A stretch of DNA of 22,988 nt from a virus. This document shows, piece by piece, positions 5,154 to 13,991 of the stretch. The position numbers were made by a program, and so were the translations under genes. Numbering within the stretch: position 1 is the stretch's first letter; every line of letters starts with the position of its first letter. The stretch is from the IMG/VR virus record IMGVR_UViG_3300023199_000139, positions 1-22,988 of that record; one strand, given 5' to 3'. The notes below the pieces were generated by a model, which was not told where the DNA came from, ran no database searches, and worked only from the letters and a program-made list of their open reading frames with translations.

Positions 5154-8100
5154 TCACTCCCGCACGGTGATTTGCGTTTCCGCCCCGGCCCCCCAGGCGT
5201 CGCCGATCTGCGCCAAGCGCACATCATATGGTGGCACGGCGCCGTCATCCGACTGCATGCTGGCCGTGTAGTTAAAGCTCGGTGATGCCACAGTCGCGAC
5301 GCGCCACGGCGCGCCGGCCGGGCCGATCTCCACGCGGTAGCTCTCGGCGCTCTCGCCGATCGGCATCGGCGCGCCGTCGGGCGGCAGCGTCGGCGCCAGC
5401 AGGCGCGAGCGGCGCAGCCAGGAGATCACGCGATCCCCTCCCGAGGCCGCGACGCGGACGAAATGCGGCGCGTAGGGCCGGCGCCCGACGCCCGCGACCG
5501 TCTCGGAAATCACGGCGCGCTCGGCCTCCGGCACGGTCGGCGGGCCGTGGCGATACCACCGCGCCGCGCCCAGATCGGCGGTCGCCAGGCCCGCCGGCAC
5601 CGCCGCGCCGTCGAGCAGCACGGCCCGCGCCCCGGCGCCAAGCGGCGCGGCGTCCGGCACGCCCTCGGTCCCGCGCACGCCGCGCAGGAGCCGCGACAGC
5701 CGGTAGGTGCCCGCGCCGATGAGCTCCGCATCGCGGAACTGCACGATCTCCCAGCCCGCCGCGTGGCGCAACGCAAGCGCGTTCGCCCCGGCGAGCACGT
5801 CCTCCTCGGTCCGGCTGACGAGCTGCCCGGCGAAGAGGCGCAGATCCAGCGTCCCGCCGCTCCACCGCCAGGCGCGGCCGGGCGCGAGGTCGGTCAGCGT
5901 CTCGCCCAGGGCGCCGCGGACGACGAGGTTGCGCGCCGCGGCGAAGCTGCCGTCCTGCGCCGCCGCCCGATCGACGACGACGACCCCGGGCCAGGGATCG
6001 GCATGCGCCACGAGCCAGGCATCCCAGTCCTCGATGTCCGTGGAGACCAGCGGCAGGTCCATGACCGAGAGCGTCACCGTGCTCGATCCGATCACCGGGA
6101 GCGCGCGCGGCTCGCGGAACACGCCGCGGGCCAGCGCGAAGGCGGCGCGGTCGATCGTCTCGGCCTCCACGTCCAGCGCCGCGCCGCGCTCGAGGCGCGT
6201 GACGAACAGCTCGCGCACCGGCAGCCCGGCATGCGTCTCGACCGGCAGGATCGCCGCCGGCCGCAGATCGACCGCCGATGGCGGCGCTGCCAGCCGCGCC
6301 ACCTCGCGCCCCGCCCGCGCCGAGGCAAGCAGCAGTTGCGCCGCTTGGTGGCCGGTGTCGAAATCGAAGGTCAGCGGCACCCGGGCCTCGGCCGGTGTCA
6401 GCTCGGGCGCCGCCTCGCGCCGGGCGACGGCCGTCGCCGGCTCGTAGTCGCGCGCCGCGTCGCGGAATGTCAGCCGCGCGACCGAGGGAACGTCCTCGGC
6501 CGCCCGGCGGGTAACGGTCACGCGCGGCCCCTCGCGCGCGGCGACAAGCCGCGTGTTCGCCAGCACCCCGAGGCGCGGCGCCGCGCCGCGCGTGCCGGCA
6601 TGGACGATGCCGCCCTCCTCCCAGATCGTCAGCGCCAGCGCCTGCTGCAGCGGCGCGGCGACCTGGCGGAAATCGATCGGCGCGGTCACCTCGTAGCCGG
6701 CGACCTGCCCGAAGGCGCGGCTCACAGCGAGCCGGTCCGCCGGCAGCCCCGCGCGCAGCAGCCGCGCCTCCACGATCGCGGCCACCGGCGCACTGCCCGC
6801 CCGGCCGTTCAGCCAGTGGCCCAGCCGCCAGTCCGGCCCGTCCGCCCACAGATCGTCCTGCGTCGGGAACTCGGGCCAGGGCCGCGCATCCCAGGCCCAG
6901 ACCTGAACGTCGTCGATCGCCACGATCCCGGGTGCGTTGTCGCGCCACCACTCGATCTGCGCGCGCAGATACTGGCGCTGCATGAAGTCGTCGCGCACGC
7001 CCGCCGCGAAATGCGGCAGATCGCTCTCCGAGCTTTTCGGCGAGTAGAACACGGCGGGCTGGTTGGCCCCGAAATCCACCGCCGGGCAGCCCAGCTCGGT
7101 GAACCAGACGGGCTTCGATCCCGGCACCCAGGCCGTCGCGGCAGGAACGGCGCGGGATCCCTCAGTCTTTGTATACGGCAGCACGCCGGCGCTCGCCGTC
7201 AGCTGCGCCCCGTTTCCAGCGGAAAGCACGGCAATCTCTGGGCTGCCGGTGCCCGAATGCCTCAGGTGAACGTAGAATCCGGCGCCCGTGATCGTGCCCG
7301 CAGTGGTTCCCGTGACGGAATACTCGTGCCAATTCCCGTCGTCAGTCAGGGTTATATTGGTGTTGTCCTTCACAACTACTGTTGGAATATGCTCTCGGAT
7401 TGAGAGGAGGAAATCGGAAGCGGAGCTCCCCCCAAGCGTCACCACCTTCACCATTATGCTGAACGTGTAGGTGGTGCCCGGCGACAGGGGAAAATTGTTA
7501 TTCGACTGAAACAGGTTGCCACCCCCTGAGCTCCACTTCACCGTGTTGTCCGAGCCGCTAGTGGACTTCACTGGACTGCCACCTCCGGCCACCATCCAAA
7601 CGGACGCGGTGAGGTCCTCTGACCATTCCAGCAGGTTATTGGGCTCGACCCCGCCCGGGCGGTCGTAGTGGGCGTTCCCGTGCCAGTCGCGGATCGCCTT
7701 CTGGCGAAAGACCCAGGGCTTGCCATAGGTGGCGTCCTCGATCGGTGTGCGGACCTGCGCCGCGCGATCGGCGTCGCTGGCGTAATACCAGTCCCAGAAC
7801 TCGCCGCCCTCGACGTTGCCCTTCAGATAGCCGAGATCGTAGACGCTGGTGACGCCGGCCGCGTCGTCATGGTCCAGGTGATCCTCGCCAGGCCGCCAGT
7901 CCGACAGCGGCAGGTAGTTGTCGATGCCCACGAAACCGACATTCGCGTCCGCCCAGAACGGATCGAGGTGGAAGCGCACGTCGCCGCCCTCGCGGTGCGA
8001 GTGATACTCCGACCAGTCGGCGGCATAGCTGACCTCGGCCCCCGGCAGCACCGCCTTGACGTCGGCGGCCAGCGTGCGCAGCGCATCGACGAATGGGTAG

Positions 8101-9524
8101 CTGCCGTCGGGCGCCCGCGCCATCGTCAGACCCCGCAGCTCGGTGCCGACGAGGAAGGCCTCCACCCCGCCGGCGGCCTTCGCGAGATGCGCGAGATGCA
8201 GGATGAAGCGTCGCCATCTCCATTCCTCCGGCCCCGAATACTGCACCGCCCCGTCCACGACCGCGAAGTCAGACACCTGCGCGGTGCCGACGAAGGCGGC
8301 GATCTCGGCGGCCACGTCCTGGCCGGCCTCCGGCGCGATCCGCCCGCGCCACGGATAGGCGCCCTGCGTGCCGCTTCCGGACGGGTCGGGCAGCGCCTGC
8401 GCCTCGGTGATGTCCATCATCAGGAACGGGTAGAGCACGCGGCGCAGCCCGCGCGTGGCGAGGTCTTCCAGCGCCGCGATCACCGCCGCGTCGGCCGGCG
8501 CCGCGCCGAAGGCGGGCCGGCCGTCCGCCTGCGAGACGACAGTCGCGCTCGCCCGTGTCAGCCCCGCCGCCGCCCAGGCGGGCGACGTCTCCTTGTCCTT
8601 GCGCTCCACGCGCGGCTCGACCCGGCACTCGCCGGCGCGCAGATCGGTGCCGAACCAGCTCACGACCAGGCTCGCCGTGCCGAGCGCCGGCATCACCCCC
8701 TGGGCGAGGTCCATCGACAGGCGCCAGTCGCTGGCCCGCGCGTGCCGGTGATTGTTCTCCGGCTGCTCCTCGATCACGTTGCCCTGCGAGTCGCGCGAGA
8801 CCTGCGTGACCACGCCGGGATCGTAGCCCCAGCCGGTCGTGCCGGGGATGATGTTCACCCCGCGCAGCAGGTCCGCCTCCAGCGTGCCGGACCTGCCCCA
8901 CAGCTCGACGCGCAGCTGGGGGACGCGATTGCCGTAATCGGCCAGCGCCAGCGCCTCGAGCACCAGATAGGCGGTGCCGAGGAAGGCGGGCGCGCCGTCC
9001 TCGACCGCCTCGATCGTCGGATCGATCGGCTGCACCTCACTGCCCTTGTAGACGCGCAGGCGCCCGTCATCGATCATGGCCGTCGGGTCGAACAGATCGC
9101 CATCGGCCCAGATGCGCCCGACATGGGCGATCTCGCCCTCCGACAGGCTGACGGCGATCGAGATGTCGTATTCATACGTCACCTCAGTGGTCGTCGTCGA
9201 CGCCTTGCCCGAGCCGACCGTGATATCCTCCTCGACCCGCGTCTCGCGGATCTCGGTCGCCCAGATCATCGTCCCGGGCACGGCTGTCCGCCCCCACACC
9301 TCGGGCAGAGGTGCGCCCTCCTGCGCCAGCGTCACCTGCAGGTTGTCCAGCCGCGGCCCCTCGGTGACCTGCCCGTCGCCGCCCGAGAGCAGCATCGTGT
9401 CGACCGCCCGGCCCGCCAGCGCGCCCACCGCCTGGCCGATCTGGACGGCACTCACGCCCAGCACCGACCCGCCGATCGCCGAGCCGACGGCGCCGCCCGC
9501 TAGGCCGAGGATCAGCGTCGCCAC
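5154..9524 (-). CDS. GTA gp15-like megatron / host-specificity tail tip protein
   Basis: This 1456-residue protein is the RcGTA gp15 type that forms the tail tip, binds the host and carries a glycosidase-like TIM barrel. The GTG at 9524 was chosen because the family N terminus (VATLILGLAGGAVGSAIGG) begins there; it overlaps the upstream stop by 13 bp. A hydrophobic Gly-rich N terminus is followed by hub-like beta domains. The TIM barrel spans about 380-890 (GPEEWRWRRFILHLAHLA ... PVWFTELGCPAVDFGANQP), with J-like tail-3 and C-terminal beta domains after it. The barrel is split by about 165 foreign residues (about 628-795) that look like a carbohydrate-binding jelly roll and are encoded by clearly AT-richer DNA. 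Confidence 0.9.
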   Translation of the reverse strand: MATLILGLAGGAVGSAIGGSVLGVSAVQIGQAVGALAGRAVDTMLLSGGDGQVTEGPRLDNLQVTLAQEGAPLPEVWGRTAVPGTMIWATEIRETRVEEDITVGSGKASTTTTEVTYEYDISIAVSLSEGEIAHVGRIWADGDLFDPTAMIDDGRLRVYKGSEVQPIDPTIEAVEDGAPAFLGTAYLVLEALALADYGNRVPQLRVELWGRSGTLEADLLRGVNIIPGTTGWGYDPGVVTQVSRDSQGNVIEEQPENNHRHARASDWRLSMDLAQGVMPALGTASLVVSWFGTDLRAGECRVEPRVERKDKETSPAWAAAGLTRASATVVSQADGRPAFGAAPADAAVIAALEDLATRGLRRVLYPFLMMDITEAQALPDPSGSGTQGAYPWRGRIAPEAGQDVAAEIAAFVGTAQVSDFAVVDGAVQYSGPEEWRWRRFILHLAHLAKAAGGVEAFLVGTELRGLTMARAPDGSYPFVDALRTLAADVKAVLPGAEVSYAADWSEYHSHREGGDVRFHLDPFWADANVGFVGIDNYLPLSDWRPGEDHLDHDDAAGVTSVYDLGYLKGNVEGGEFWDWYYASDADRAAQVRTPIEDATYGKPWVFRQKAIRDWHGNAHYDRPGGVEPNNLLEWSEDLTASVWMVAGGGSPVKSTSGSDNTVKWSSGGGNLFQSNNNFPLSPGTTYTFSIMVKVVTLGGSSASDFLLSIREHIPTVVVKDNTNITLTDDGNWHEYSVTGTTAGTITGAGFYVHLRHSGTGSPEIAVLSAGNGAQLTASAGVLPYTKTEGSRAVPAATAWVPGSKPVWFTELGCPAVDFGANQPAVFYSPKSSESDLPHFAAGVRDDFMQRQYLRAQIEWWRDNAPGIVAIDDVQVWAWDARPWPEFPTQDDLWADGPDWRLGHWLNGRAGSAPVAAIVEARLLRAGLPADRLAVSRAFGQVAGYEVTAPIDFRQVAAPLQQALALTIWEEGGIVHAGTRGAAPRLGVLANTRLVAAREGPRVTVTRRAAEDVPSVARLTFRDAARDYEPATAVARREAAPELTPAEARVPLTFDFDTGHQAAQLLLASARAGREVARLAAPPSAVDLRPAAILPVETHAGLPVRELFVTRLERGAALDVEAETIDRAAFALARGVFREPRALPVIGSSTVTLSVMDLPLVSTDIEDWDAWLVAHADPWPGVVVVDRAAAQDGSFAAARNLVVRGALGETLTDLAPGRAWRWSGGTLDLRLFAGQLVSRTEEDVLAGANALALRHAAGWEIVQFRDAELIGAGTYRLSRLLRGVRGTEGVPDAAPLGAGARAVLLDGAAVPAGLATADLGAARWYRHGPPTVPEAERAVISETVAGVGRRPYAPHFVRVAASGGDRVISWLRRSRLLAPTLPPDGAPMPIGESAESYRVEIGPAGAPWRVATVASPSFNYTASMQSDDGAVPPYDVRLAQIGDAWGAGAETQITVRE
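7140..7643 (-). other. Inserted carbohydrate-binding-like domain in megatron
   Basis: This segment encodes NNLLEWSEDLTASVWMVAGG ... TYTFSIMVKV ... GNWHEYSVTGTT ... PYTKTEG, the pattern of phage-borne CBM/jelly-roll modules (NLL-x-W-S-E-D ... Y-T-F-S). It lies between RPGGVE and TAWVPGSKP, which are adjacent in GTA gp15 homologues as I recall them. GC drops to roughly half within it, against 70% or more on both sides, and Asn, Ser and Thr rise, indicating recent acquisition. The frame is kept. The likely role is binding host surface polysaccharide. Confidence 0.75.
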
Positions 9525-9928
9525 GGGATTGCCCAGGCGCTGGTGATCCGCCGCGGCGGCGCCGAGGTGACGACGACGCCGCGCCGCCGGTCGGCGCCGA
9601 TCAGGCCCTCTGGCAGGCGGATCGCGACATGCGCGGCGCGGCAGGCGCCGACGCGGAACAGGATCACGTCGCCCGGCTCGCCGGGCAGCGGCCGGCGCAC
9701 CAGGTGCCGGCGCAGCGCCGCCAGCAGCGGCAGCCGCGCATCGGCGTGCCAGCCCGGCCGCCAGGCCGGCGCCGGCGGCACGGCGCCGGTCAGCTCGCCG
9801 ATGATGCCCCGGACGAGCCCGACACAGTCGCACCCCGCCCCGCGCAGCGCCGCGTTCGCGTGCCAGGGCGTGCCGGCCCACCGCCGCGCCGCCGCACAGA
9901 CCTCGCCGGCGGGCCAGGGCTCACTCAT
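9512..9928 (-). CDS. NlpC/P60 tail peptidase (GTA gp14-like)
   Basis: This is a 138-residue cell-wall peptidase of the tail tip, thought to cleave peptidoglycan peptides during DNA entry. The NlpC motif GCDCVGLVRG gives the catalytic Cys35, and AAHVAIRL gives His100. LPGEPGDVILFRVG is the typical strand between them. The ATG at 9928 overlaps the gp13-like gene by 8 bp and the 3' end overlaps the megatron start, the same order as gp13-gp14-gp15 in RcGTA. Length is normal for the family. Confidence 0.9.
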   Translation of the reverse strand: MSEPWPAGEVCAAARRWAGTPWHANAALRGAGCDCVGLVRGIIGELTGAVPPAPAWRPGWHADARLPLLAALRRHLVRRPLPGEPGDVILFRVGACRAAHVAIRLPEGLIGADRRRGVVVTSAPPRRITSAWAIPWRR

Positions 9929-10796
9929 GGCGCGATCCCCCGTCCTGGTCCGGGTCGCCGATCACCGCGTAATCCGCGGGGGCGCTCGCCGGCGGCATTC
10001 GCCAGAAGCCGCGGTGGCGCTCGAAGTTGGCGAACTTGTTCCGGCACGTGTCGGCGCTGCGGTCGCACCCGGCCGTCACCTCTATCGCGTCGCCGGCCGC
10101 GATCGCCGCCGGCACCTCGCGCCAGAGCTGCAGCTCGGTGCCCGCGGCGAGTTGCCGCGAGAGCCGGATATCCGCCTCGAACCCCGCCGCGCCGCCGTCG
10201 AGCATGCGCAGCCGGCCGAAATCGAAGAAGCCGGCGGCGGTGGCGTCGGGGATCGACAGGGTCGGCCCGGCGACCGAGTCCACGACCGTCTGGAACCGGA
10301 AGCCGCCCGCGTCCAGGTCGACGCCGCAGCGCGCGTCGCCCAGCCGCTCCACGTCGCAAAGCGGGCCCTGCACGCGCCCGCGCCTGCGCCCGAACACGGC
10401 GGCGGTGGACCGCATCTCGGCCCGGAAGGCCAGGTCGCGCCGCTCCACCTCGCCCAGCGTGAAGACGGCCAGCAGCCGGCGCGCGGAAACGTCCGTCCAG
10501 TCGACCTCCCAGAGCTCGACCTCGGCGCCGTCATAGACGCCGGCGCGCAGATCGGCCTCGGTGATGGCGTCCGAGGCCAGCGCGCCGGCCGCGTCCATCT
10601 CGCCCGTCCCGGCGCCGGCCTGCGACGACACGGCGCTCGCCTCCAGCGCGGCGCCGGCGGCAAAGGTGACGCCGTCGAAGGCGATGTCGCGGTCATGATC
10701 GGTGAAGCCCATCACGACGCCGTCGCGCCGCGCCAGCCGCCAGCAGAGCGCGCGCGTCGTCGCGCCGGTCAGGAGGGCGGCGTCGAGCCCGCTCAT
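9921..10796 (-). CDS. Baseplate hub protein, DUF2163 (GTA gp13-like)
   Basis: This 291-residue hub protein sits between distal tail and megatron. The N-terminal DUF2163 part (LCWRLARRDGVVMGFTDHDRDIAF) is very typical. Four cysteines, C147, C157, C244 and C251 (GPLCDVERLGDARC and GCDRSADTC), are spaced as in lambda gpL and GTA hub proteins, where they hold an iron-sulfur cluster. The C-terminal CRNKFANFERHRGFWRMPP is a family signature. The ATG at 10796 overlaps the upstream TGA. Confidence 0.92.
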   Translation of the reverse strand: MSGLDAALLTGATTRALCWRLARRDGVVMGFTDHDRDIAFDGVTFAAGAALEASAVSSQAGAGTGEMDAAGALASDAITEADLRAGVYDGAEVELWEVDWTDVSARRLLAVFTLGEVERRDLAFRAEMRSTAAVFGRRRGRVQGPLCDVERLGDARCGVDLDAGGFRFQTVVDSVAGPTLSIPDATAAGFFDFGRLRMLDGGAAGFEADIRLSRQLAAGTELQLWREVPAAIAAGDAIEVTAGCDRSADTCRNKFANFERHRGFWRMPPASAPADYAVIGDPDQDGGSRHE

Positions 10797-11473
10797 GCCC
10801 CGCCCCCGTCCAGCCGCGCCTCCACGAGGCCGATCGACGGCGCCCGCGCGCTGCCCTCCTCGCCCTCGAGGAAGTAAATCCACTCGACGCCCAGCTCGGC
10901 CGCCTCGAAGCGCACCGGCACGTCGAACTCGAAGCCGGCTGTCAGCGCCGTGCCCGCCGCCGGAGGCGTGTCGAAGGTAATCGTCCCGCCCGGCACGGTC
11001 AGGCTGAAGGCCGTGGTCGCCGCGCCGTCCACCGCCGCGACGACGGTGCCGGCGACGGGCAGGGCGATCGGCCGCAGGTAGCCGTTCAGCACCCCGTAGC
11101 GTTTGACGAGCTGGAAGCTCGCGGTCGCGCCGTCGCCGGACGCCTCGGTGTAGCCGCCGGCGCCATCGTCGGCGCCGAGCGGCTGATCCGTCGCCGCGAT
11201 CGCCTGGTCGGGCGGGGCCGAGCGCCAGTCCGCCCAGTCGCGCATGCGGAACGTGTGCAGCCGCCCGCGCGCGGCCTCGAAGATCGCGACGACCGATTCC
11301 AGATCGGCGGCCGTCTTCAGCGCGTAGCCGATCTCGTAGCGCCGGCGCGAGGCGCGCCAGCGGCTGTTCACCTCCACCGCGCCCGAGGCCAGCTCGACCA
11401 GGTCGTCGCGCCGCTCGATCACCGCCGTCGCGCCGGCGGCGATGTCGCGCGGGATCTCCAGGTCCAGATGCAT
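10793..11473 (-). CDS. Distal tail protein, DUF2460 (GTA gp12-like)
   Basis: The 226-residue protein begins MHLDLEIPRDIAAGATAVIE and contains GRLHTFRMRDWADWRS and ASFQLVKRYG, hallmarks of the DUF2460 family (RcGTA gp12) that rings the distal end of the tail tube. The start overlaps the tape-measure stop as TAATG, which fixes the ATG at 11473 even though the frame is open further upstream. The C-terminal part (EWIYFLEGEEGSARAPSIGL) is beta-rich. Length is near the family norm of about 210 residues. Confidence 0.92.
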   Translation of the reverse strand: MHLDLEIPRDIAAGATAVIERRDDLVELASGAVEVNSRWRASRRRYEIGYALKTAADLESVVAIFEAARGRLHTFRMRDWADWRSAPPDQAIAATDQPLGADDGAGGYTEASGDGATASFQLVKRYGVLNGYLRPIALPVAGTVVAAVDGAATTAFSLTVPGGTITFDTPPAAGTALTAGFEFDVPVRFEAAELGVEWIYFLEGEEGSARAPSIGLVEARLDGGGA

Positions 11474-13506
11474 TACCGCCCCCGCTGCCCGGCCGCGACG
11501 GCGCGGGAAATCTCGCGGCCGATCTGGGCGCGCGACCGCCGGAAGTTTTCCGGATCGGGCGTCTGGATATTCACGGTGACATTCGTGGCCGGCGCCTCGC
11601 CCCGGCGCGTCACCTGCACCTCCTCGCCGGCCGACAGGCGCACCGGCGCCAGGTTGCGGTCGATGCCGGCGACCCCCCCCACGGTGAACGCGCCGCCCCG
11701 GTCGAATCCCAGCAGCTCGCCGACGCCGCTCGCCAGCGCGGTCAGCGGGTTGCCCCGCGCGGGCGTCCCGCCCGTGCCGCCCTGGCCCAGCAGCGCCTCG
11801 ACATTGCTCGCCAGCGTGTCCCAGGCGGGCGAGAAGGCGAGGTCCAGCAGCCAGTTGGCCGCCTGCTCGAACACGCCCCGCCACAGATCCCCGAACGAGC
11901 TGACGCCCGTCGCGAGGCCGGTGATGTTCTGTTTCAGCGCGTCCCATACCGGCGCGCCGGCCAGCGTCTCCACGCTGGTGCCCAGCGCGTCGACCTCGTC
12001 CGCCGCGTCGCCCGCCGCCCCGCCGACCGCGCCGACGCTCTCGGGCACCTCGCCGGGCACCTCGGGCACATCTCCGGTCATCTCGCCGAGCTGGCGCATG
12101 TTCTCGCGGGTCCGCTCGAGCAGGTCGAACAGCTCGCCCGTCGGGTCGATCAGCGCGCGCTGTCGGGCGCTCAGCTCGCCGAGGCGATCGATCCAGAACT
12201 CGATGTCCGCGCGGTTTGCCTGCGGCGCGAAGACGCCGCCATCGCGGGGCGTGTTGCGCAGGTTGTCCAGCCGCGTGCGAACCTGCTCGATCTCGCCGGC
12301 CAGCGCCCGGTATTCGGGGCTCGTCCGCGCCAGCGCCCGACGCTCGGCGACGATCGCCTGCACGTTCTGGAACCGCGCCCGCGCCTCGCCCAGCTTCTGC
12401 GCCACCGCGGCCGCCGACAGCTGCGTATCGCTCGCCAGGACGCCCGACAGGTCTTCCGCCGCGCGCCGCTCGTCCCGGAATGCCTCGGTCGCCGTCCCCG
12501 TGCTCCCGGCCAGGCGGTCCGTCTCGGGCCAGAGCGCGGCGACGACGCCGATCAGCGCGCTGATCCCGGTGATCACCGTCGTCACGGGCCCGCCCAGCGC
12601 GCTCGCCGCGATGGTCAGCGCGCCCAGCGCCGCCGTCACGGGCGGCAGCGCCGCCGCGACCAGCCCCAGGTTGACCGCCAGCGACTGCGAGGCGGGCGAG
12701 AGCGCGTTGAACCAGTCCACAACGCCGCGCACCATCCCCGTGATCCCGTCCAGACGGTCGGCCAGCTCGCCGCCGACGACCTCCTTCAGATCGCCCCAGG
12801 CATTGCCGAGCTGCTCGATCGAGCCGGCGCCCGCCAGCGCCGCCTCCGCCTGCCCGCCGACCTGCGCCGCGACCTTGTCCAGGATTAGCGCCTGCGCCTC
12901 GGCCAGCCGGCCGGACTCGGCCAGGCGCTCGACCATTTCTTCCTGCGCGTTCGTGAACACGATCCCGGCGCGGCCCAGCCGCGTCAGCCCGTCCGCCGGC
13001 TCGGCCAGCGCCCGGCCGAGGCGCGTGGCCGTCGGCGCCAGCCCCTTGTCGGTCGCCGTCGCCAGGTCGAGCGTCAGGCGCGTGGCGCGCGTCAGCTGAT
13101 CCTCGGCGATGTTGCCGAAGGTGACGAGCTGGGTCGTGACGTCTCCGAGGATCGCCTCGTCGCCGAAGCGGCTGACCGCCTGCAGCCCGCTCGCCTGCTC
13201 GAAAAGCTGGCGGGCGGTCACGCCCGCGGCGCCGCCCGTGGCCGCGATCGCCTGGCGCACGCGCGCCTCGGCCTTCGCCTGCTCGTCGTAGAGCGCGATC
13301 GAGTCGCGGAAGGAGGCGACCAGACCGGCCGACGCGGCGGAGCCGGCCAGGCCGACATTGCGCAACCCCCGGCCGACATCGCGCACCCGCTCACGCGTGC
13401 GCCGCGCCGCCCCCTCGACGTCGCGCAGGTTGCGCTTGACGCTGCCGAAGGCGCGGTCCGAGGCGTCCCGCCCGACGATCCGGAACAGCAGGTCGCGCAC
13501 GCCCAT
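11473..13506 (-). CDS. Tail tape measure protein
   Basis: This 677-residue protein sets tail length; at about 1.5 angstrom per residue it implies a tail near 100 nm, hence a siphovirus. The N-terminal half is helical with coiled coil (about 1-250). A hydrophobic stretch at about 275-326 (NLGLVAAALPPVTAALGALT ... ISALIGVVAALW) may enter the host membrane during ejection. A second helical region (about 330-460) follows. The C-terminal GGAFTVGG ... LSAGEEVQVTRRG ... FRRSRAQIGREISRAVA is the common alphaproteobacterial tape-measure tail. It starts at an ATG just after the T-like chaperone. Confidence 0.93.
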   Translation of the reverse strand: MGVRDLLFRIVGRDASDRAFGSVKRNLRDVEGAARRTRERVRDVGRGLRNVGLAGSAASAGLVASFRDSIALYDEQAKAEARVRQAIAATGGAAGVTARQLFEQASGLQAVSRFGDEAILGDVTTQLVTFGNIAEDQLTRATRLTLDLATATDKGLAPTATRLGRALAEPADGLTRLGRAGIVFTNAQEEMVERLAESGRLAEAQALILDKVAAQVGGQAEAALAGAGSIEQLGNAWGDLKEVVGGELADRLDGITGMVRGVVDWFNALSPASQSLAVNLGLVAAALPPVTAALGALTIAASALGGPVTTVITGISALIGVVAALWPETDRLAGSTGTATEAFRDERRAAEDLSGVLASDTQLSAAAVAQKLGEARARFQNVQAIVAERRALARTSPEYRALAGEIEQVRTRLDNLRNTPRDGGVFAPQANRADIEFWIDRLGELSARQRALIDPTGELFDLLERTRENMRQLGEMTGDVPEVPGEVPESVGAVGGAAGDAADEVDALGTSVETLAGAPVWDALKQNITGLATGVSSFGDLWRGVFEQAANWLLDLAFSPAWDTLASNVEALLGQGGTGGTPARGNPLTALASGVGELLGFDRGGAFTVGGVAGIDRNLAPVRLSAGEEVQVTRRGEAPATNVTVNIQTPDPENFRRSRAQIGREISRAVAAGQRGR

Positions 13507-13509
13507 CGA

Positions 13510-13644
13510 TCACCCCCGCGATTGCTGCGCCAGGTAGGCGCGCCAGCCGGCCAGCTCCTCGCGCGGCAGATCGAGGATTTCCGTCACCGACTTGCCGAGA
13601 CGGAGCGCCAGCGCGTAGTGGCCCGCCGCCTCCGTCTCGGCCAT
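13510..13644 (-). CDS. Tail assembly chaperone, T-like 44-aa frame
   Basis: A short frame encodes MAETEAAGHYALALRLGKSV then TEILDLPREELAGWRAYLAQ. The pattern LALRLG-x-SV-x-EILDLP-x-EEL-x-W-x-AYL is that of lambda gpT-like/DUF4035 chaperone tails, which recruit the tape measure. It follows the G-like gene in the -1 frame with a TGATG junction, so it may be made alone by reinitiation or as a frameshift extension of the G-like protein. It ends three bases before the tape-measure ATG. Confidence 0.75.
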   Translation of the reverse strand: MAETEAAGHYALALRLGKSVTEILDLPREELAGWRAYLAQQSRG

Positions 13645-13991
13645 CACTTTTCCATCTCGGCCTCGTCCGACCCGCCCAGGATCGCCGAGGCGATCCGCGC
13701 CAGGAGCCGCCCCTCGACATGCTCCGACAGCAGGCGCACCGTCTCGGCATCCTCCGCGAACATGCGCTCGCCGGCCTCCGTTTCGGCCTTCAGGATCACC
13801 GTCCAGAGCGACATCGCCGCCTCGCTGGCGCCGGCCCGGCGGCGGATCTTCGCCCCCTCGGCGTTGGTCACCGGCCGCCACCAGACGACCAGCGGCGCGC
13901 CGTCGGGGCCCGTGATCTCCGGCACCTCCAGCGACTGGCGCCCCAGCCGCTCGAAATGCCGCGCCATCAGCTCCGCGACCGAGCCCGTCAC
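13644..13991 (-). CDS. Tail assembly chaperone, G-like
   Basis: This is a 115-residue protein between tail tube and tape measure, where lambda G and its analogues lie. It contains LEVPEITGPDGAPLVVWWRPVT, a strand-turn-strand start typical of these chaperones, then helices (NAEGAKIRRRAG, LLARIASAILGGSDEAE). It starts at GTG (13991), overlapping the tube-gene TGA; ATG at codon 9 is an alternative. Such chaperones bind the tape measure during tail building and are absent from the virion. Assignment rests mainly on position plus the T-like neighbour. Confidence 0.7.
   Translation of the reverse strand: MTGSVAELMARHFERLGRQSLEVPEITGPDGAPLVVWWRPVTNAEGAKIRRRAGASEAAMSLWTVILKAETEAGERMFAEDAETVRLLSEHVEGRLLARIASAILGGSDEAEMEK
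13647..13653 (-). promoter_or_regulatory. Possible -1 frameshift slippery site GGAAAAG
   Basis: Directly before the stop of the G-like frame the minus strand reads G GAA AAG TGA. Slipping -1 gives GGA AAA GTG ATG GCC and enters the T-like frame without a stop. It differs from the lambda G/T site (GGGAAAG), and pairing after slippage in the P site would be imperfect, so plain coupling is also possible. Confidence 0.3.

Noticed and set aside
7668-9503. 611-codon plus-strand frame opposite the megatron gene
   Set aside because: It is antisense to well-conserved GTA gp15-like sequence, with no motif and no ribosome site.
9525-9881. N-terminal extension of the megatron frame
   Set aside because: It overlaps the whole NlpC/P60 gene in another frame and is Arg/Ala-rich. 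Family N termini begin at the GTG at 9524.
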